The notes under the pieces are model-generated. The model searched no databases. It worked only from the letters and a program-made list of their open reading frames with translations, and was not told the origin of the DNA. 64,000 nt of DNA from Luzula sylvatica (taxonomy: Eukaryota > Streptophyta > Magnoliopsida > Poales > Juncaceae), in the NCBI GenBank assembly GCA_946800325.1, contig OX326959.1:8266501-8330500 (forward strand), written 5' to 3'. A program made the translations under genes and the position numbers. Of the stretch, positions 36,246 through 46,496 are shown one piece after another; positions within the stretch are counted from its first letter, which is position 1, and each line of letters begins with the position of its first letter.

Positions 36246-36601
36246 GAGTTAATGAGTTAGTTAGTTAATTAATTAGTTAGTTAGTTAGTTAGCATGGTAT
36301 GTAGGAAGGTAGTTAGTTATTTAGTTACTTAATTAGTTAGCTAGTGAGTTAGTTAGTTAATTAGTTAGATAGTTAGTTAGTTAGTTTGTTAGCCAGTTTG
36401 TCAGTAATTTAGTTAGTTGGTATGTTCGTTAGTTAGTGGGTATGTAGGAAGTTAGCTAGTTAGTTAGTTAGTTAGTTAGTTAATTAGTTGGTTAGTTAGT
36501 TAGCTAGTAGTTAGTCAGTTAGGTAGTTTGTTTGTTAATTAGTTAGTTAGTTAATATGTATGTAACATGGTAGTCAGTCAGTTAGTTCGATAGTTAGTTA
36601 A

Positions 36602-36645
<44 letters not shown>

Positions 36646-37457
36646 CTGGTTATCTAGAAGTTAGTTCCTTAGATAGTCCACAAGTTAGCTATTTAGTTAG
36701 TTAGTTAGCTTGTTAGCTAGTTAGTTAGTTAGTCAGTTAGTTAGTTAGTTAGTTAGTTTGTGGGTACGTAAGGAGGTAATTAGTTAGTTAGTTAATAGGT
36801 ATGTAGGTAGATCGTTTGTTAGTAAGTTAGTTAGTTAGTTAGTTATATAGTTTGTTAGTTAGTTCGTGGGTTTGCAGGAAGGTAGTTAGTTAATAAGTAT
36901 GTCTGAAGGTAGGTAGTTAGTTAGTTAGTTAGTTAGTTAATTAGTTAGTTAGTATATTAGCTTGTAGTTAGTTAGTTAGTTAGTTAGTTAATTAGTTAGT
37001 TATTTAGTTAGTTAATTAGTTAGTTACTAAGTTAGCTAGTAGTTAGTTAGTAAATTAGCTATATGTTTAGTTAGTTAGTTATTTTGATAGTTAATTAGTT
37101 ACTTATTTAGTTAGTTAATTAGTTAGTTAGTTAGTTAGTTAGTTTGTTTGTTAGTTATTTAGTGGGTATCTCGGAAGGTAGTTAGTTAGTTAGTTAGTTA
37201 GTTAATTAGTTAGTTGGTTAGTTAGTTAGTTATTTAGTTAGTTAGTTAGTTAGCTAGTAGTGGGTTAGTAAGTTAATTAGTTAGTTAGTTAGTTTGTTAG
37301 TTAGTTAGTGGGTATGTAGGAAGGTAGTTTGTTTGTTTGTGGGTAAGTAGGAAGGTAGTTAGTTAGTTAGTTAATTAGTTAGTTAGCTAGTTAATTAATA
37401 AGTTTGTTAGTTAGTTTGCTAGTAGTTAGTTATCTAGTTAGTGGGTATGTTGGAAGG

Positions 37458-37499
<42 letters not shown>

Positions 37500-38204
37500 A
37501 TAGTAATGTAGGATGGTAGTTGGTTAGTTAGTTAGTTAGTTATTTAGTTAGTTATCTAGTAGTTAGTTCGTTAGTTAGTTAGTTAGTTAATTAGTTAGTT
37601 AGTTAATATGTATGTAAAATGGTAGTTAGTTAGTTAGTTCGACAGTTAGTTAGTTAATTAGTTAGTTAGTTAGTTAGTTAGTTAGTTGGTTATCTTGTAG
37701 TTAGTCTGTTAGATAGTTCACAAGTTAGTTATTTAGTTAGTTAGTTTAGTTTGTTAGCTAGCCAGTTAGTTAGTTAGTTAGTTATTTAGTTATTTAGCTA
37801 GTAGTTAGTTAGTTAGTTTGTTTGTTTGTTACTTAGTTAATTGGTTAGTTAGTTAATATGTATGTAATATGGTAGTTACTTAGTCAGTTCGACAGTTAGT
37901 TAATTAGTTAGTTAGTTAGTTAGTTAGTTGGTTATCTAGTAGTTAGTCATTTAGATAGTTCACAAGTTAGTTATTTAGTTAGTTAGTTTAGTTAGTTTGC
38001 TAGCCAATTAGTTAGTTAGTTAGTTAGTCGGTAAGTAAGGAGGTAGTTAGTTAGTTAATAGGTACGTAGGAAGATCGTTAGTTAGTTAGTGAGTTAGCTA
38101 GTTATTTATCTAGTTAGTTAGTCAGTGGGTTTGTAGGAAGGTAGTTAGTTAATTAGTTAGGTAGGTAGGTAGGTAGTTAGTAAGTTAATAAGTATGTATG
38201 AAGG

Positions 38205-38242
<38 letters not shown>

Positions 38243-38480
38243 ATTAGTTAGTTAGTAAGTTAGCTAGTAGGAAGCTAGTTAGTTAGTTAGTTAGTTAGTT
38301 AGTTGATTAGTTAGTTATTTAGCGAGTTAGTTAGTTAGTCTATTATTTGGTCAGTTAATTAGTTAGTTAGTTAGTTTGTTGGTTAGTTAGTGGGTATGTA
38401 GGAAGGTAGTTAGTTAGTTAGTGGGTACGTATGAAGGTAGTTAATTAGTTAGTTAATTAGCTAGTTAGTTAGTTAATTAA

Positions 38481-38512
<32 letters not shown>

Positions 38513-39144
38513 CTTGTCGTAAGTTAGTTAGTTAGTTAGTTAGTTAGTTAGCTTGTCGTAAGTTAGTTAGTTAGATAGTTAGTTAGTTAGTGGGTATGTA
38601 GGAAGGTAGATGTTAGTTAGTTGGTTAGTTAGTTTAATTAGTAAGTTAGTTAGCCAGTAGTTAGTTAGTTACTTAGTTAGTTAGTTAGTTAGTCAGTTGG
38701 TTAGTTAGTTAATATGTATGTAAGAAGGTAATTATTTAGTTAGTTAGAGAGTTAGTTATTTAGATAGTTAGTTATCTAGTAGTTAGTTAGTTAGTTAGTT
38801 AGTTAGTTAATTAGTTAGTTAGTAGCTAGTTAGTTAGTTAGTTAGTTACTTAGTCAGTAAGTTGTTAGTTAGTTAGTTAGTTAATTTGTTAGTTAGTGAG
38901 TCAGTTACTTAGTTAGTGGGTTTGTTGGAAGGTAGTTAGTTAATTAGTTAGTTAGGTAGTTAGTTAATAAGTATGTATGAAAGTTGTAAGTTAGTTAGTT
39001 AGTTAGTTTGTTAATTAGTTTGTTAGTAAGTTAGCTAGTAGTTAGTTAGTTAGTTAGTTAGTTAGTTATTTAGTTAGTTAATTAGTTAGTTAGTAAGTAA
39101 GCTAGTAAGTTAGCTAGTAGTTAGTTAGATAATTAGTTAGTGGT

Positions 39145-39175
<31 letters not shown>

Positions 39176-39303
39176 GTTTGTTAGTCAATTAGTAAGTTAG
39201 TTAGTTAATTAGTTGTTAGTTAGATAGTTAGTTAGTTAGTGGTTTAGTGGGTATATAGGAAGGTAGTAAGTTAGTTAGTTAGTTAGTTAGTTAGTTAGCT
39301 AGC

Positions 39304-39343
<40 letters not shown>

Positions 39344-39699
39344 GAGTTAATGAGTTAGTTAGTTAATTAATTAGTTAATTAGTTAGTTAGCATGGTATGT
39401 AGGAAGGTAGTTAGTTAGTTAGTTAGTTAATTAGTTAGCTAGTAAGTTAGTTAGTTAATTAGTTAGATAGTTAGTTAGTTAGTTTGTTAGCCAGTTTGTT
39501 AGTAATTTAGTTAGTTGGTATGTTCGTTAGTTAGTGGGTATGTAGGAAGTTAGCTAGTTAGTTAGTTAGTTAGTTAGTTAATTAGTTGGTTAGTTAGTTA
39601 GCTAGTAGTTAGTCAGTTAGGTAGTTTGTTTGTTAATTAGTTAGTTAGTTAATATGTATGTAACATGGTAGTCAGTCAGTTAGTTCGATAGTTAGTTAA

Positions 39700-39739
<40 letters not shown>

Positions 39740-39811
39740 CTGGTTATCTAGAAGTTAGTTCCTTAGATAGTCCACAAGTTAGCTATTTAGTTAGTTAGTT
39801 AGCTTGTTAGC

Positions 39812-39853
<42 letters not shown>

Positions 39854-40208
39854 GTGGGTACGTAAGGAGGTAATTAGTTAGTTAGTTAATAGGTATGTAG
39901 GTAGATCGTTTGTTAGTAAGTTAGTTAGTTAGTTAGTTATATAGTTTGTTAGTTAGTTCGTGGGTTTGCAGGAAGGTAGTTAGTTAATAAGTATGTCTGA
40001 AGGTAGGTAGTTAGTTAGTTAGTTAGTTAATTAGTTAGTTAGTATATTAGCTTGTAGTTAGTTAGTTAGTTAGTTAGTTAATTAGTTAGTTATTTAGTTA
40101 GTTAATTAGTTAGTTAGTAAGTTAGCTAGTAGTTAGTTAGTAAATTAGTTATATGTTTAGTTAGTTAGTTTGTTTGTTAGTTAATTAGTTACTTATTTAG
40201 TTAGTTAA

Positions 40209-40251
<43 letters not shown>

Positions 40252-40551
40252 GCTAGTAATTTAGTGGGTATCTCGGAAGGTAGTTAGTTAGTTAGTTAGT
40301 TAGTTAATTAGTTAGTTGGTTAGTTAGTTAGTTATTTAGTTAGTTAGTTAGTGACCTAGTAGTGGGTTAGTAAGTTAGTTAGTTAGTTAGTTAGTTTGTT
40401 AGTTAGTTAGTGGGTATGTAGGAAGGTAGTTTGTTAGTTTGTGGGTAAGTAGGAAGGTAGTTAGTTAGTTACTTAATTAGTTAGTTAGCTAGTTAATTAA
40501 TAAGTTTGTTAGTTAGTTTGCTAGTAGTTAGTTATCTAGTTATCTAGTTAC
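35104..40551 (+). repeat. TTAG satellite array, segment 4, about two copies of a block
   Basis: The array consists largely of two direct copies. Left parts match at an offset of about 2390 (TGTAATATGGTAGTTACTTAG at 35471 and 37863; AGGAAGCTAG at 35881 and 38269). Right parts match at an offset of about 3088 (ATAATTAGTTAGTGGTTTAG at 36041 and 39129). The second copy therefore holds about 700 extra bases near 38300-39000. That copy ends (…TAGTTATCTAGTTATCTAGTTAC) exactly where the copia element begins. No gene or RNA is visible. Confidence 0.93.
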
Positions 40552-40800
40552 TGAATTTCGACTTTTAGATGAGAAATCTCACCTTTTATGGTTTGACACT
40601 CACACTTTGAAAAACCTTTAAATTCATTTATTTGAGTTTTATATGCCAAAATGGATAGCTCAAGAGAGGCTACCTTATCCTCGAGAGCTTGTGTTGGGCT
40701 CTCAAGTTTACCCTCATTTAGTTGTGAGTTCCCTTCATCTCTAAGAAACTCGTCACAAGATTCGAGTTCTAGTTCGAATGCGGGAGAAAATTTAGATTTA
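40552..40800 (-). repeat. Left 249-bp terminal direct repeat of the copia island
   Basis: Identical, base for base as read here, to 47263-47511 (offset 6711). It encodes part of the coiled-coil region of Gag. The left edge abuts satellite (…TCTAGTTAC); the right edge runs on into the rest of gag. Confidence 0.95.
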
Positions 40801-42140
40801 TGTATTGATTCTATGTCAAGCAGAGAGTATGTACGTACCTCATGACATTGGTCATGTGTTGAGCTGGTATTAGAAGTAGATGGTTCCGAGTCCACAACCA
40901 TGGGCGTGTGATGTGTAGTAGTTAGACCTCGTTCAATACGAAGAGATTTGATGGCCGCTTCCACTGCGCTCATTAGTGGAGGATCTATCCTTACCATGAG
41001 TGCAAGGTTTGCGGTGTGTCGACTTGACGGACCATCCGTGTCGGATGATGAGCTTGATCCGTCCGTTTCTCCCCACCTACAATCGACGTTAGCTTTATAT
41101 GCCTTTTTCTTATTGATTTCTTTACCTTTGTAGTTTTGACGATTTTCTCGCCCCTTGTCCTCGTATCTTCTTTCGTATCGGGGCTCTCGCCTTTCCCGAT
41201 CCTTGTGGTCCTCATCCTTTTTGATCCACCTCGAATTTTCCGGATGGAGAGTCCAACATGACTCCATCATGTGTCCAATTTTCTTGCACCAAAAGCAATG
41301 GAGCTTTAGCCCCTTTTGTTTCCGATTCTCGTTGAATCGCTTCTCGTCCCTTTGCCACTCTAGGAGTCGCAACGTGAGATCATCCATTTCATTGTCGTCA
41401 TTGCTTGCATTCAAGGCGGGCAAAGCTACGGTTTTGGAGTGAGGAGAGGGTATGTAGATTCCTTGTTCTTCATCGAGTTGCTTGAGTCGAATCTCGAAAT
41501 TTCGGAATTGACTTACCAATTCTTCAGGCGTGAGGTCTTGTGAAGCTACCGCTGTACCTAAAGCTACACGTAAAGATTCCCAACTACGGGGCATAGATTG
41601 AAGCAATCTAGCAATAATTCTATCATCAGTAAGAGGTGCATTTTGGGTGGCATATCGGGTTTTTAGTACATTGATTTTTGCCCAGATTTTATCAACGGAC
41701 TCTCCCTCAATCATACGAAGATTGTTGAATTCTTGTTCAAGTCCGATGATATTAGTTCTTCTCATTTGAGATGTACCCTCGTATCTCTCATTGAGCATAC
41801 GCCACATTTCATATGAGTTTTCACAATGATCAACTAGCGATCCGATAGAACTAATTACGTTGTTCAGTATTAAGTTTTAAGCGTAAATGTCATTAGTTCT
41901 ATCTTCCCTAGTTTGATCAGGGTAGGTTACATTTCCGTCCGTGTCAACCTCTTGGGCCAAGACAAAGCCTCGTAACACTACCTTGTCAAGTCCTTGGAGA
42001 GCGAATGTATTTAGCATGCATTTCTTCCAAGAACTCCAATTGGTTCCATCTAATTCACGTGAGTTTGATATATTTGATTTGGGTACGGTATTTATCGGAT
42101 TTATCGATGAGTTTTGTTCAATAGGATTAATTTCGGCCAT
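40552..42140 (-). pseudogene. gag: gag, N-terminal part, with one in-frame stop (Ty1/copia)
   Basis: Structural protein of a copia-type element, which in intact relatives forms the cytoplasmic particle and binds the RNA. The start MAEINPIEQN at 42140 lies 53 bases after the primer site. LDGTNWSSWKKCMLN at about codons 30-44 is the usual opening of copia Gag. TAA at codon 88 (41877-41879) interrupts the frame, which continues unbroken as ...ENSYEMWRMLNERYEG. The region from about codon 112 to 225 matches the UBN2/Retrotran_gag_2 type (RLLQSMPRSWESLRVAL). A CCHC zinc knuckle, CFWCKKIGHMMESC, follows at about codons 282-295, then a basic R/E/K-rich stretch. The frame runs into satellite at 40551; the rest of gag lies at the other end of the island. 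Confidence 0.85.
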
Positions 42141-42193
42141 TTGATCGTTAAGTACAAGTTATCCCTACTACTCAAAGAGATGGTTAGTACCTT

Positions 42194-42205
42194 GCTCTGA
42201 TACCA
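42194..42205 (-). promoter_or_regulatory. Primer binding site (initiator tRNA-Met)
   Basis: The minus strand reads TGGTATCAGAGC, the standard copia primer site complementary to the 3' end of initiator tRNA-Met. It lies 2 bases after the LTR end CCAACA, so the adjoining LTR acts as a 5' LTR here. Confidence 0.93.
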
Positions 42206-42788
42206 ATTGTTGGCTAATTCTAACCTAGAGGGGGGTAAATTTGGCAATCTAACTTACACTTAGTTTAGATTTAAACCTAATTTACGGTGCGGAATAAATA
42301 ATAATTTAGATGATAAAGATGATACCGTACAAACACTTTGACACAAGATGTTTGTTTACGAAGTTCGGTAGGTGGTTGCTTTGTAGCTTTAACTCACCCT
42401 TTACTCGCTTAATTGACCGACTCAATTATTTGCGAGTACCTACGTCTCCGGGAATGCCTTGTGCCTCTTTTTGGCTTTCGATTGACTTCCAACTCAACTC
42501 GATTACAAGGATTTGCCTAGATCGATTTACACGCTTCTATCGATCTATAGCTTAGGCTCTTTACAATTTGTTGCACTAGCCTATTACACTTTTTCACTAA
42601 TCGAGCTACAACGTGATCGGTCACGTGAGTGGGATACGATTAGTGGAGAATATCGAAAGTAGATCAACGATCTAAAGAGGTTTCTCAAGCTATCAATGGA
42701 TATAGATAATCACAGCTTAGGGTTTCTCTCTTTTTAGGTTTAAATGTTTGAAAATGAAGGGTTGGGAGAGAGAGACCCATGAAGGATT

Positions 42789-42797
42789 CTATTTATA
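42789..42797 (-). promoter_or_regulatory. TATA box of copia LTR
   Basis: The minus strand reads TATAAATAG. The palindrome array lies directly upstream (42829-43278), and the R/U5 part leading to the primer site lies downstream. Confidence 0.65.
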
Positions 42798-42828
42798 CTC
42801 TCTATAGAAATCCTTCAGAAAACTTGTA

Positions 42829-43278
42829 GTGCGTTCGAACGCATACATTCCGTTCAGAACGCACTTGAAGTTTGCACTAGCCGTTTCAAAATAACGTGCA
42901 AGTACATCTTGGGTCCGTTCGAACGGACAATGTCCGTTCGTAACGGACTCAATTATACATAGCATTTTGCGTTCACAGGAACAAGAGTCCGTTCAACGCA
43001 CTGAAAAATAGGTGAACGGATTCCAGGTTGTCCGTTCGAACGCACATGTGTGTTCGTTCGAACGCACACATCCCTGTGACGTTTTCCGTTCACAGGAAGG
43101 ATTGTCCGTTCAACGCACTCAGAAGGTGGGTGAACGGATTCTAATTTTCCGTTCGAACGGACATTATTGTTCGTTCGAACGCACACATCCCTGTGACACG
43201 TTTGGTTCTAATCAAGCTTTAAAGTTTTGATATGTAGTAAGTCCGTTCTGAACGGACTTAGAGTTCGTTCAGAACGCA
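42829..43278 (-). promoter_or_regulatory. Palindrome array in copia LTR U3
   Basis: About 12 copies of a 14-18 bp palindrome with forms such as GTCCGTTCGAACGGAC and GTGCGTTCGAACGCAC. Most are paired with centres 19-22 bases apart (pairs near 42829-42864, 42913-42948, 43030-43068, 43147-43184, 43241-43278). Two adjacent units of about 118 bp (about 42968-43080 and 43082-43200) are direct repeats, each ending ACACATCCCTGTGAC. They lie 30-490 bases upstream of the TATA box. Candidate binding sites for a dimeric factor or sources of hairpin RNA; which one is not known. Confidence 0.75.
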
Positions 43279-43613
43279 CTTCCTGCTTGACTGAACTCTT
43301 TGTTATTTTGAACATGATTTTACTTGAGTTCTACTAGGTTTGTACCTAAGGTTTATTTGTGGCGTATCCCACTCACGGAAGGCTTCAACATCTTGAGTCT
43401 TGACGTATTCCAATGGCCTTCCTTGTGTTCTTCTTTTCTTGTTTGTGTTGAGACTTCATGTCCTGATTCTTGATGTAGTCCAATGAAGTCTTCCTTCACA
43501 AATCCTCCTTCATCTTCGTATCGTACCTATGTTATCCTGCACTTTTCTGGATGTATACATTAGTAATGACAGTGTTTTGAAATAATCAAACTATCAGGAA
43601 ATTTGAACCAACA

Positions 43614-43780
43614 AACTCCCCCTTTTGATTAATTTCAAAACACTGTCGGTTTGGAGAGTTTCACCATTTAGTTGAGAACTTTCCGTACGATCGTTTCTCC
43701 CCCATTTTGAAAGAGATCAAAAGGGCCAAGGAGACTTCATCAACGGAAGGCTCCCCCTTAATGCGAGCTCCCCCTCAAAG
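43614..43780 (-). promoter_or_regulatory. Polypurine tract and three further PPT-like tracts
   Basis: The minus strand reads AATCAAAAGGGGGAGTT directly before the LTR start (43614-43630). Similar tracts occur at about 43696 (AAAATGGGGGAGA), 43750 (TAAGGGGGAGC) and 43766 (TTGAGGGGGAGC). Several PPT copies before the 3' LTR are a recognised trait of Sireviruses, which supports that placement. Confidence 0.8.
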
Positions 43781-44235
43781 AATGAATTAATGAATGTATG
43801 AGCTCGTAAATATGATCACATTCTTTAGTTTTGAATGATGACAATCTGTTCAAATTTAGCAGATTTAAGGAAAATAAAACAATTTTTGTGTTTGTGTGCG
43901 TTCCGAACGGAAAAAGTAGTGCGTTCGAACGCACTTGCATCTGAACTGATAGGAATTTCACAGAATTTATACTGAAGAGTGCATGAACACTAAACCAAAA
44001 TGGGATGATAAAAGAAATGCACAAGTTTATGCTACTGACATACTACCATAATTATTCATCAAACATAATTATTCAATAGACCTAATTGTTCAATCATACC
44101 GACACACATCAAAGTTTGGATAAGTTCTCACATACTCTCATGTATACTCAAGACTTAGACATAACATAACATAATACGACACAACACACACTACAATCAA
44201 GGGTGATCACAATTCATTTGGCTCGGGTTAGGTAT
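43781..44235 (-). other. 3' UTR of the copia element
   Basis: Non-coding, AT-rich. It holds one pair of palindromes at 43896-43911 (GTGCGTTCCGAACGGA) and 43919-43934 (GTGCGTTCGAACGCAC), and a CATAACATAACATAATACGAC low-complexity stretch near 44160. Nothing else is recognised. Confidence 0.6.
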
Positions 44236-45564
44236 TTAAGACGGACGGTGGGGAGAAGGTGGAGCTTGCTCCTGAGATTCATGGTGCGTTCCGAACCGGT
44301 TCTCAAGATGAACGTAAAGATCGGCAAATTGTCGATCCACGTTCTCAAGCATCCGTGCTTCAGATACACGAAACGCATCATGCATTGCTCTTCCGTGTCG
44401 TTCCATGCGCTCATCCATTTCGTCGAGCATCTCCTTCACATAGGCAAACCTCTTATCATCCCGTTCCGTTTGGGCATTTGAGGATTCCCCCCTCCCCACA
44501 TTCCTCTTTCGTTTGGGAGCAGGTTCTTCACCGCTTTCATCGGTATTGGCTGGGTCGACGTTGTCCTCTTCCTCGTCCAAGGTGTTACCCTTCGTCCACC
44601 GGGTAGGATCGCGGGGAAGGTGATACACCACCGCATCCTTTGCGGAGTCAATAATCCATCCGAGGATGCTTGACGAATACCGATATCCAAAACGTCGGAG
44701 GTTTGCATCGGATGCGAGGTTGATTGGTGATTTCGGTCGAAAATCCCAATCGCTCAATGGTATCTCGATCCCTTGAAGTTCCAACATACGGGCAATCAAA
44801 GTTCCGTATGGTAAGGACGCGTTCATATGACTCATTACACTTTCCATGTGGCTTGTGATGAGAAAGGGCACGTGGATGGGTAGTTGATCCTTGTACCACA
44901 TGCGATGCAAAAGTATAATATCCCGATGTTCGAGATTTATCTTAAATTTTTCTGAGGGAGTGAGAATGTTATTACCGATGGCCCATATAAACTGTTCATG
45001 GGCGGCCAAGTGAGATGCCCCTTGCCCAGGTCTGATACCCGTGATGGCAGCTTCGAGTCTTGCCTTGCGAGTGTCGTAGATTTTCTCTCCGTCGTCCCTT
45101 AGTCCGAGCAAAACATTCAAGTTTTTGATAGAGATTTCGACATCTTCACCGAGGATGTATGAAGTTACCTTTTCTTCGTCACGGTGGAATTCAGCGTTTG
45201 CGTAAAATAGTCGCGTGATTACATCATACGATTTGACGTTTAGGCATGCTAAATTCGCGAATCCCCATTGACGTTCGATTTCCTCGACTTTGTCGAGGAG
45301 GTGATGTATGTTTGGCGGAAAATCGTAGTAGTAGCATGGAGCAATTGGTCTCTTGGATACCCATTCATGGAAAAGAATACCAGCCTCCGGAGTTCGAAAC
45401 AGATGCTCGTTGTTTGGGTCAGAGAAATCGTATTCACTTTGAATGCGTTCTTCAAGAGTAGGCTTCTTGGCCGCTTGCTTCATTCTTCGTCGCGCGTTCG
45501 AACTCTCGCCTACTGTCTTCTTCCCCATTGCCTTAGCTTTCAATCTCGAGTTTGAGGCGTCCAT
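44236..45564 (-). CDS. Plant transposon protein (Transposase_32-type), 442 aa
   Basis: An intact ORF, MDASNSRLKAKAMG to APPSPHRPS. Residues about 60-320 look like the 'putative plant transposon protein' family (PF20167), found as an extra ORF in many plant LTR retrotransposons. Characteristic are VITRLFYANAEF (115-126), the V..RG-like spot replaced by TSYILGEDVEIS (134-145), NLNVLLGL (148-155) and HMNASLPYGTLIARML (246-261). A basic N-terminus (11-35) and PAPKRKRNVGRG (348-359) could be nuclear localisation signals. An acidic linker (329-347) precedes a probable C-terminal coiled coil (372-424). Its molecular role is unknown. It takes the place after gag that an env-like ORF has in Sireviruses, but here with no pol between. 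The frame is undamaged, unlike gag. Confidence 0.72.
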   Translation of the reverse strand: MDASNSRLKAKAMGKKTVGESSNARRRMKQAAKKPTLEERIQSEYDFSDPNNEHLFRTPEAGILFHEWVSKRPIAPCYYYDFPPNIHHLLDKVEEIERQWGFANLACLNVKSYDVITRLFYANAEFHRDEEKVTSYILGEDVEISIKNLNVLLGLRDDGEKIYDTRKARLEAAITGIRPGQGASHLAAHEQFIWAIGNNILTPSEKFKINLEHRDIILLHRMWYKDQLPIHVPFLITSHMESVMSHMNASLPYGTLIARMLELQGIEIPLSDWDFRPKSPINLASDANLRRFGYRYSSSILGWIIDSAKDAVVYHLPRDPTRWTKGNTLDEEEDNVDPANTDESGEEPAPKRKRNVGRGESSNAQTERDDKRFAYVKEMLDEMDERMERHGRAMHDAFRVSEARMLENVDRQFADLYVHLENRFGTHHESQEQAPPSPHRPS

Positions 45565-46496
45565 GGCTATCGTTGAAGATTTTTAGTTTTTCTGAGAGAG
45601 AGAGAGAGTTTTGGAAGAGATACAAGGAAAGAGAATGAATGGGGGCTAAGTAACTGATGAAATCGTGTCCCTTCAAGTCACGTCGTAAGGGAAAAGGAAC
45701 CATCACATCCATTGAAGTCAGTCGGTTGCATGTGGATGAAGAGTTATTACGACGAATCCGTTCGAACGCACTTCTAGGTGCGTTTGAACGCATTTATGTC
45801 TGAGAAAAGGCGCTATTTTGGGATTTTAAGTTGTATCTGGGAAGTTGTTAAGTCCGTTCGAACGGACTCCTATGTGCGTTCGAACGCACACACAACTGAG
45901 AAGAGGCGCCAGAATATGGAACGGTGCGAGTGTAAGGGTTTGAAGTAGGTTCGTTAAATGAGGCATGTGCGTTCGAACGCAGTAGTTGTTCGTTCGAACG
46001 CACTTAACACTGTTCACACTAAGAGTCGGCGCCAAAGGATGATCCGGCGCCATAATCCTATAATTCATTTTTCCGTTCGGAACGCAGTCAGTTGTACGTT
46101 CGAACGCACTTGATCCTGGTATGAAAATTGGATGGCGCCATAATTTAACTGTGACTTTGGATCTTATAGTCCAGTTGTCCGTTTCGAACGCATGTTAGTC
46201 CGTTCGACCGGACTTGAGACTGTTAAGAGGGTATTTGGTGACTTCATTTGTCCGTTCCGAACGCACATGTTTTTCGTTCGAACTGACTGGTTCCTGAGAT
46301 GTGATCACTGGACTGAATTCGTGATTTATTTACCGAGACAAGTGTTCTAATGTAATCCTCTATTAACACTTGTGAGGTAGTTACATGAGACTCGACCAAT
46401 TTGGCTAGAATTTAATTTAGCCCATTTCCTATACTCTCCTTACATATTTGGCTTAAGGTGTGGGATACTAAGGAGTATAGTTTTTCAAGTTAGGGC
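45565..46496 (-). promoter_or_regulatory. Spacer between gag and 442-aa ORF, with paired palindromes
   Basis: This 932-base region, upstream of the 442-codon ORF, carries six pairs of palindromes starting near 45756, 45852, 45967, 46071, 46177 and 46250. The period is about 75-115 bases and within-pair centres are 20-22 bases apart. GGCGCC palindromes lie between several pairs (45906, 46029, 46045, 46133). It resembles the LTR U3 array and could act as an internal promoter or enhancer for the second ORF. That is inference; no clear TATA box was found next to the ORF. A GA microsatellite lies near 45594-45609. Confidence 0.6.

Larger units (their letters stand above)
42208..43613 (-). repeat. 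Single LTR of the copia element
   Basis: Minus strand TGTTGG (43613) to CCAACA (42208), 1406 bp, with perfect 6-bp terminal inverted repeats. One side touches the polypurine tract, the other the primer site, so one LTR does both jobs. U3 holds the palindrome array. A TATA box lies at 42789-42797, about 820 bases in. No second LTR exists in the island. Confidence 0.92.

Noticed and set aside
42310..44024. Open frames of 72-88 codons in the copia LTR and 3' UTR
   Set aside because: Several are produced by the palindrome array, which reads open on both strands (VRSN/VRTN-type repeats), and they have no start context or homology.
44203..45793. Other open frames on both strands over the 442-codon ORF
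   Set aside because: Shadows of the long ORF; only the 442-codon frame has family motifs.
45826..46068. 80-codon frame with VRTN/VRSN repeats before the 442-codon ORF
   Set aside because: It is the translation of the paired palindromes and has no independent support.
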